Shown here one piece after another: positions 57,770 to 64,000 of a stretch of 64,000 nucleotides of DNA. How positions within the stretch are numbered: position 1 is the stretch's first letter; each line of letters opens with the position of its first letter. Source of the stretch: Gorsachius magnificus (lineage: Eukaryota; Chordata; Aves; Pelecaniformes; Ardeidae). The notes beneath the pieces were generated by a model. That model saw only the letters and a program-made list of their open reading frames with translations. It was not told where the DNA came from and made no database searches. A program made the position numbers and the translations under genes. The stretch covers positions 372,001-436,000 of the forward strand of contig CM067083.1 in assembly GCA_034008185.1 (NCBI GenBank), written 5' to 3'.

Positions 57770-59770
57770 CTGGCCGCAGGCACGTCAGTAGGGCCTCTTC
57801 AGCAGTGCCTGTCTTCCAGCTGATACCAGCCCCTGCCCGCACCGCTTCCCCTGCTGTCCGGCCGATGTGCGCCGCTGCGTTTGCATAAACAGATGAGGCT
57901 GTTAGTTTTCCCTGTTTGCTACTGCTCGTTGTCCATGTAAATCCGCACGTGCCCAGTCCTGGAATGTGCTCGGTGCCCGTGTGCAGGATCGCTGGCCGCT
58001 GCCTGGGACGCAGGGCGCCCGGAGGGTCGCTCTTCGGGCCACCGGCAGGCTTGCAGCACCTCGTCTGCTCTGGGATGAGTGCCCCTTCATGAATACTAAA
58101 TTGATATTGCGTGAATAATTTCATTATTGCTGCTGACTTCTGTTGTGGTGTAAAGCTGAATATCTTAATTAGGCACTATCCTGTCTTCAGGTATAAGCTA
58201 AATCCACAACTCCCAGCGAGGAGACGTGGTCTGTGGGAGATGCGACGCCTCCGCCCCACCCTGCCTCTGGCTCCAGTTCCCTTCCGTTGCTCGGCCCGCT
58301 TCACGTTCTCTGCCGCTGCAGACGTAAGCCATAGAGAGTGCCCTGCTGGAGAAGTCTTTCTCCGCCCATCTCTGTTTCTGTTCTTCCTCACCCTGCTGCT
58401 TTTTCCAGCTGTATTTCTTACGAGCGTTGTTCTTTCAGACTTGATCATAGCTGCATCCAAGATCCCTACTCTTTCTGAAAATGAATCTGCTTTTCAGCCC
58501 CTAGCCTCTTCTGGAGACAGTCTCACAGGCGACGGGCTCACGGAGACGCAGAGGCAGCGCTCCTGTGGAGCTCAGCAATTGGTTTGGATGTCTGTCAGCC
58601 CTCGGCAGGCCATGCTACCGCTCTGCTGGGATGACCAAAGTTTTACGTTTGTGTTTACTTTTCATCTCTAAAATTCTCCAGATCCTAGTTTTGCCTTCAG
58701 TAAATAATAATATTACACCTCATATATTTCATCTCATCAAAACTGTAACTTATTTGTCAAATTCCTCCTAACCTGCTTAAAAGATGTTAGAATTCAAAAC
58801 ATTAAAAAATAGGAATTGCTGGTGTTTGAAGAAAATTACGTGGCCGGTAAAACTATATATGCAGGTTATTGTAGCTGCACAGAAAGAGACATCTCATCCT
58901 CCCACTTCAGATGCAATGATTCTTCTTCCCAGCTTATACACAACTTTCTTCTATTTGTGCCGTTTGCTACGTTTATCAAAAGTAGCCTGGAGCCCGCTGG
59001 CTTGGCTGCTGGGTGAGCCCCGCTGGGGTCCCGCGCATCCAGCCCGGGGGCTCGGGCAGGGAGCAGCTCCCAGCGCGGCGAGTGCGTGGAGCTACCCAGC
59101 TGGGGGAGAAGAGCCCCAGACAGGGGAGGGCAAATGCACCTTCAAGACCACCTGTAGTTCTGGGGTGTTTTTAAAGGAAAGTGTTAATCACCGAGCTTCA
59201 CAGTGTGGGTCTTATTAGCCTAATTGGATGAAGTCTTCGTTTGGTGGCACTGATTTTGAGAGCAGCTTTTAATTAAGAGTTAAGGTAGGGTTTTTAATTG
59301 CTTTTCTCCCCTCTGTGAGCACTGGGTACCACTTCATTGCGGGTGAAATCAGTGGATGCTTTTTTTGCGGGTCGTCGGTAGAGCAGGATCAGCCCTGTAG
59401 CGCGCGCGCGGGCGGGAGGCGTCGCGTGCACGCTGTGGTGGGAGCAACGGCGCTCCTGGCAGTGACTGTGCCCCCAAGGATGGGCAGCGGCGTGGTTGCT
59501 GCGGCCTTCCTCCCCGGCTCCTCTGCCTCTCGGGTGAGGAGAGGTGGCGGAGAAGCCGGCTGGCGCTCAGCAGCAGGTACTGCTCAAGGAGCCCGTGGCA
59601 GAGGCAGCGAGCCACGTCTGCTGCTGCCAGCTCCCGGCCGGCTGCAGCCTGGTCCCCGAGCTGGGGCCGGAGGCCTTTGTCCCCGGGCGGTTGTGCTGGC
59701 GGCTCGGGCAGGGCATCCTGCTGCCCAGGGCCCGGAGCAGGGCGAGCGCCAGCCCCGACGGCTGCCCTGC
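57770..59770. promoter_or_regulatory. Cluster of CpG-dense patches in the last intron
   Basis: Separate CpG-dense pieces occur at about 57770-58060, 58200-58330, 59000-59110 and 59390-59770, split by ordinary AT-rich sequence. The last contains a run of alternating CG (59401-59410), which can adopt left-handed DNA. No exon or transcript start is evident. Methylation state is unknown, so regulatory function is only a possibility. Confidence 0.3.
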
Positions 59771-62700
59771 GGCTTCTCTGATGAAACCCAGCCGCCTAAT
59801 GCATGTAACCTATTATAACTGTAATTGTGACTAATTGAAATTCATCTCCTATTAGCGCTGCACTTTCCATGAAAATAAAAAGTAGGATGGGAGTAAAGTA
59901 AGGAACAAAACTGCTTTAATGGCCCAAAAATGGAGCAATTATTTTTTCTCTTTACCTAAGCATAGTTTACTGCCTTATTAAAAGCGTGTTTGTAGGAATA
60001 CTATCGCATTAAAATTCCAGTGCATGAATCACCAACCGGAGCCACTGATGCTTTAGCTAATACTGGTTTTCTCCTTTAGCTTTTGCAAACTAAAAAGATT
60101 CAGGTCATGCTAGGGTCACTGAAATCTTGTGCTTCCACTTGTGGAAAATGAATGAGCCTGCTCTGCCACAGCACGCTGACATTCTGGTAATAAATGATAA
60201 AACTACTCTAACAGTCTTTATTTATGGCTGCTTTTTTCTGTGGAAGATTATTATGTTTACTCACAGATAGATACTTTTTCATGTAGTTAAATAATAAAAG
60301 CATCCTGAGGAACTGCTATCTGTCCAATGAACATAATTTCAGTCCATAATGAATATCTGCAGTTCCTAGACTACCAGCACTGTAATCTAAAAAGCCACTA
60401 ATGTTGTAATAAGCAGAAACCGTAAATTCTTGATTTACAAGAGGTCAGTAAAGGAGCATTGCTTTCCTTGGTCTAATGTAGTTGTATTTAATATTACCAT
60501 ATAAAACAGAATTTTAATTTTCCTTGAGAAATGCAGGGCTTGCATCTGATGTCGTATATACAGAAATGCCAAGGTGTAATGCAGTAACTGCGCCTCCCTC
60601 CAGAGAGGCTGGCTCTGCCACAGGGTGAGGGTCTCTGGGTTGCCCAGACTCGCTTGCTTTAGCGTCAGAATAGAACTTTGCTAGGCTATGCCTTTGGGAA
60701 GCACTCCTCGTTCCCCTTTCCCAGCCACTGCATCCTCTTCAGCTGCTTAGGTTTTTCACCCCTTGCTAATTGAGACTGTGTCAATGTAACGTGAGGCCAT
60801 CAGCATCCATGTACCACGTTCTTACCTGCACTGTTGGCACGTTGGGTTATTTAAAATGAACATATTGCATTTTGTATTTCACCACTAGTGCTGCTTGTTT
60901 GCTTCTTGCATCACGCCCTGCTGCAGCAGTGAAAAGCATGGATCAGTCTCGTGTCTGTCTGCTCTTTTGGCGCTCTCTGAGGACAGTACTGCCTACAGAT
61001 AGGCGTCCTTGCAGGCACGAGCAATGGGAAGGGTTCTTCTGGCTGGGAAATGAGCTTAGCAACGTACGCGATGGGCAGAATTCCCATTCCCACACACTAT
61101 GCGTATTCAGGATGGTATTTAGGAAAGTAGCAAGATTCCTCAATTCTTACAGTTTCAGATGAATGCATTTGCAGGTAAAATTGATCTGTCCCTCTGGTCA
61201 TTGATGTGAAGAGTAAAAATACATTTCCGTCATTTCTGAGCACGTGTAATCATGGTGCGATTCTTTTCTCTGGCAGTTATGAGGAGAGATGTTTATTTGG
61301 CAGCTACAAGTAGCCAAACTGATACAGACAAATAAAATAACCTTGTAGTCAAAGGGGAATAATAGAACATCTGTTAACAATTTTAATCATTAATATTCTT
61401 GGGAGCTAGGGCTTTGTGAATGCTCTGTTTAGTATTGCTCTGTGTCTCATGCAGTAAAACATGGTGCCAGTGAAATTAGTTTAGCCTATGAAATAATAAA
61501 ATTTAGGTTGTAGGGGATGCTATCACTTGTAGCGAGACATAAATGCCAATGCTGAGATAAACGCGCACGTTAGTGGCATGAGGCGCTCTCTTACCTGCTC
61601 ATCACTGCTTACAGCAGTGCAGTGCAGTGCAGGAAAACAAATGCTGCCAAAAGTCAAGATCGAGCCAGTTGTGTCGGAAAGTCGGCTGTTGGTCCAAACC
61701 CTGACTGCAGTTACTGCTGTGGGGTCTGTGGGCCGCCAGTGCCAGCTGCTCTTCGGGTCAGTTAAAGGCCATTCCTGAAACACCTATGGTCCAACACTGA
61801 TTCTTCTGTGGTACATTCCACCCTATGCTTTCCCTTCACTGTCAGACTACAAGCTACTTTCATAGACCTCATAGAGAAACCTCTGCCATATCATCAGTCT
61901 TCTCTTCCGGGGCCCTATATCCTCTGTGCTATCCCTCAGCTTGTGTCTGAGGCTGGACGAGCCTGGGATTTGTGCACTGGCTTTCTTCTGGTTTACACAC
62001 ATGACCTGGAAAAGCAACACTTGGGGGGCATTAGCTTTTCTGCAGTTTCCTTTCTCTGGAGCACGTGATGTCCTCTATTGCAAGGGTGTTTATGTGTGAG
62101 CTTGTGTAGGTATGGCTCAGTTATTTCCTATTTCTGCCAGGGATTTCCCAGAAAGCAATAAATGTACCTGCTGACCAGCAGCACTGCCCAGGTACGGGAC
62201 ATGAAACGCGCTGGGAACGTGCGTTTGGGGTGGGGTGTTCCTCCATCGACCTTGGTCTTGCAGCTTGAGCTGGTGCTGGGGCGGGTGAGCACAGCAGGCG
62301 CAGAGCTGGTGGCTGTGTGCTTGCTTGCTGCTACGCGCACGGAGGAGCCCGCAAGCCCGGGCTCGGCTCTTCTTCGCTCGGGCAGGAGCTTGGCCGTGGT
62401 CCTCATAGCCAAGGGTCCTTAGCCACCTGGAAAGGAGTTCCCAGTCTGTCCTACAAGAGCTGTGCCATTTTGCATGGATTACTTGAAGGATTAGTGGATC
62501 ATAGAGCAGAAAAAACATTCCTATTCCGAGCAGGGAGGGAGAGGAGCATGTTTTCATCCATGCTCAGAGGAATGTTTATACTAAACCATGCTTAGATACA
62601 ACGCAGATGCTCCAGCGCATCCCAGCTCTGCCTCCCTCTTTGCCAGGAAGGCTTTAGCCATGAGGCTGGAGAGTCGCATTGTGCTCACGCAGAACCTGCT

Positions 62701-62799
62701 TCCCTCCCATCCTCACGTACTCGCTCTCTGCTTTAGCTGCGCGGTTTGAAGTGGCACCGCTTCTGTAAGAGAATTTGCAAGACCCTACCGTACAGCCTG

Positions 62800-62870
62800 C
62801 AGCCTTGCAGTTAAGGGCACTCCCCTGGAAGGCAGGAGACGGGGGTTTGAATCAGAGCCCCACTCGCCCA
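62800..62870 (+). mobile_element. tRNA-derived SINE relic
   Basis: The stretch cagccttgcagttaagggca followed by ctcccctggaaggcaggagac and gggggtttgaatcagagcccc has the spacing of a tRNA gene. It shows a degenerate A-box-like region near 62803-62817, a variable middle and a B box GGTTTGAATCA at 62844-62854. Similar 'agggcactcccctgg...ggagac..gggttcaaatcc' sequence is familiar from old reptile and bird interspersed elements. The cloverleaf is broken at several places, so it is not a working tRNA. The family name is uncertain. Confidence 0.55.
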
Positions 62871-63378
62871 GTGGGTGGAAAGATGGAGCTGGCTTAAATT
62901 GTGGTTTCTGCTCTGGTGACAACGCCCTGCGAAAGGAGCAGCGCTATCTGAACGCTGTTTTCATACCAACTGATCAGAAATGTCTGTCTCAAGCTTGCTG
63001 ATGCCCAGGCAGTGCGCAGAGGCAGGCTGGCTGCTTCCCAGCACATACTCGAGGCGCTCAGGTTTGGGGCGTTCTCCGCCGTGCGCTGGAGGGAGGCGGC
63101 TGCCTTCAAAGAGCAGCGCAGAGCTGCCAGCGCTCCCTGCCGAGGGCATCGGCCGCCCGGGCCCCGCCGCGGGGCAGCTCGGGCAGACGAGCGCGGGTAG
63201 GAGGCAGCAGGCACAGGGGTACGGCTGCAGGGGCGGCTCCATTGTCTGGAGGTGAGGCTTTTGCAGAAGGAAGCGGCAGCGCTGGTGACCTCCCGTATTG
63301 CACACTGGCTTGTTTTCTATAACCTGCTCTTTCCACAGTTTGTGGGTTTTTCTGCATGATGTACTCAGTTGGCTCCTG

Positions 63379-63479
63379 CCCCCCCCAGCCCCCCCCCCCC
63401 CAAGTCCTTTGAATGAGCAAAATTGAGGAGGGAGGGGAGAACAAAATAAAACCCTTTTTTTTTTCTTTTTTTTTCCCCT
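63379..63479. repeat. Poly-C and poly-T tracts before the last exon
   Basis: C8, ag and C13 are followed about 50 bp later by a long T tract with a single C, ending in cccctag. Such runs are hard to sequence, and the exact lengths should be treated with care. The T tract makes a strong polypyrimidine tract for a decoy acceptor at 63480-63481. Confidence 0.9.
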
Positions 63480-63747
63480 AGAGCATTTTCAATCAAAATA
63501 ATTTCAAATTATGGGGTCAGAATGAATGTCATACTTCTATTTAAGTACTTGCCTACTTTGTGGGATGTTTTGTACAGATTCTTCACTAAATTATCTTAGC
63601 TACTGTTGCTAGGTAACATTGTTTGCTTCATAGCATCAGAGAAATAAGAGGGTCAAAGAGAGCAATTTCATGTTATTATCATCTGAGTTATACTAATAAG
63701 GTTTTCATTGTACGTCTTAGAAATTTTTCCCTCTTTTTTTCCCTTAG

Positions 63748-64000
63748 GGAACGTCATTGTCTATGGGAATACAATTGACATTTACACCACGGTAGAAACC
63801 CTCTTATCTCTTGGAATTGATGGGTCTCACATACACCTCGTGCAGCCTCCGCTCAGCTCAAATGTTACTTGCCTTAACAACAACGAAATCGAAAGTGCTG
63901 TTCAGGAGGCCCTGTCGAAGGCTGGCGTGTCTGTTCAGTACGACAGTATCCTGGCACAGTGGAACGACGGCAGCGACCCAGACCTTATCACATGTGCTGC
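63748..64000 (+). CDS. CFAP61: CFAP61 exon m (second Rossmann unit), cut by window end
   Basis: The exon enters in phase 1 after tttcccttag and stays open to the window edge (253 nt seen). It encodes GNVIVYGNTIDIYTTVETLL, SLGIDGSHIHLVQPPLSSN, CLNNNEIESAVQEALSKAGV and SVQYDSILAQWNDGSDPD. Human has GNIIVYGNTIDTYTTVETLL, NLGVSGSRIHLVQPP and ILAQWNDGLHPDP. The strand-loop-helix-strand layout is that of the NAD(P)-binding subdomain of disulfide reductases (VVVGGG--G-E-A--L---G--VT-V). The glycine motif is replaced by YGNTIDIYTT, so nucleotide binding is doubtful. The exon probably continues beyond 64000. Confidence 0.97.

Larger units (their letters stand above)
56802..63747 (+). other. CFAP61 intron, 6.9 kb
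   Basis: The intron runs from gtacgg to tttcccttag. It contains a POU-octamer and TAATTA cluster near 56990-57110, CpG-dense patches at about 57770-58060, 58200-58330, 59000-59110, 59390-59770 and 63040-63260, and a (CG)5 run at 59401-59410. AT-rich ordinary sequence lies at 59800-60560. A tRNA-derived SINE relic lies near 62800-62870. Poly-C and poly-T tracts at 63379-63479 end in a decoy AG at 63480-63481. Open frames such as 58111-58671 and 59315-59818 follow composition and match nothing known. Confidence 0.8.
1..64000 (+). other. CFAP61: CFAP61 gene body, internal part only
   Basis: All coding evidence in the window belongs to one gene. Thirteen + strand segments bounded by AG acceptors and GT donors join without a frame break and follow the order of human CFAP61 as I recall it. 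Every junction phase agrees: 1 into the first visible exon, then 0, 2, 0, 2, 0, 0, 0, 0, 2, 2, 0 and 1. The start codon and N-terminal exons lie before position 1, and the C-terminal exons lie after 64000. CFAP61 is a ciliary protein associated with the base of radial spokes and the calmodulin-spoke complex, needed for normal sperm flagella in mammals. About 610 of roughly 1,200 residues are covered. No second gene is seen on either strand. Orthology rests on remembered sequence, but the match is continuous over hundreds of residues. Confidence 0.93.

Noticed and set aside
58111..59834. Open frames of 186, 167, 144 and 96 codons in the last intron
   Set aside because: They track GC-rich patches, overlap frames on the other strand and show no recognisable domain.
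62800..62870. Functional tRNA gene
   Set aside because: The B box is good, but the acceptor and anticodon stems do not pair and the A box is degenerate. It fits an old SINE relic.
1..64000. A bacterial-type system, CRISPR array, phage or operon
   Set aside because: The window shows one split vertebrate gene with long introns, vertebrate retroelements and no compact gene clusters. No such system is supported.

Overview
This window is vertebrate, most likely bird, genomic DNA lying wholly inside one protein-coding gene on the + strand. Thirteen exons join in frame through GT-AG introns into about 610 residues that match the middle half of CFAP61 (cilia- and flagella-associated protein 61, human C20orf26) as I recall the human protein. 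A bird source is suggested by a complete antisense LTR of a familiar avian endogenous-retrovirus type, by two chicken-repeat-1 (CR1) 3' ends and by the low overall repeat load. I cannot name the species.

Layout. Positions 1-5277 are intron (earlier exons lie upstream of the window). Exons: 5278-5369, 6512-6699, 10388-10427, 12363-12502, 16080-16206, 17023-17100, 18293-18499, 21226-21360, 36346-36473, 51096-51194, 54500-54668, 56627-56801 and 63748 to beyond 64000. The eight exons up to 21360 are fairly close together. They are followed by two introns of about 15 kb each (21361-36345 and 36474-51095), then four exons and a 6.9-kb intron. Repeats found: the LTR at 7239-7772 with a 5-bp target duplication, CR1 3' ends near 925-1022 and 11995-12060, a decayed CR1-type ORF2 near 14020-14530, a tRNA-derived SINE relic near 62800-62870, a 19-bp minisatellite near 4537-4620 and several simple tracts. 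CpG-dense patches occur only in the second half (30.2-31.0, 38.8-39.5, 57.8-58.3, 59.0-59.8 and 63.0-63.3 kb).

The protein. CFAP61 is an axonemal protein of the calmodulin- and spoke-associated complex at the base of radial spokes; its loss in mammals causes sperm flagellar defects. The exons encode, in order, an acidic and poorly conserved linker, a segment I read as GNAT-acetyltransferase-like with a degenerate acetyl-CoA loop, and a flavoprotein or NAD(P)-oxidoreductase-like region. That last region has one recognisable dinucleotide-binding motif (exon 36346-36473), a CTG motif (exon 54500-54668) and a second Rossmann strand-helix unit without canonical glycines (exon 63748-64000). This suggests enzyme folds reused for structure.

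I found no operon, CRISPR array, integrated phage, functional RNA gene or second protein-coding gene, and no evidence of a new biological system. The most useful observations concern splicing (a 40-nt exon, a decoy acceptor, a tandem acceptor, a weak donor), degenerate enzyme motifs, the LTR with its duplication, and intronic blocks that look like candidate regulatory elements.
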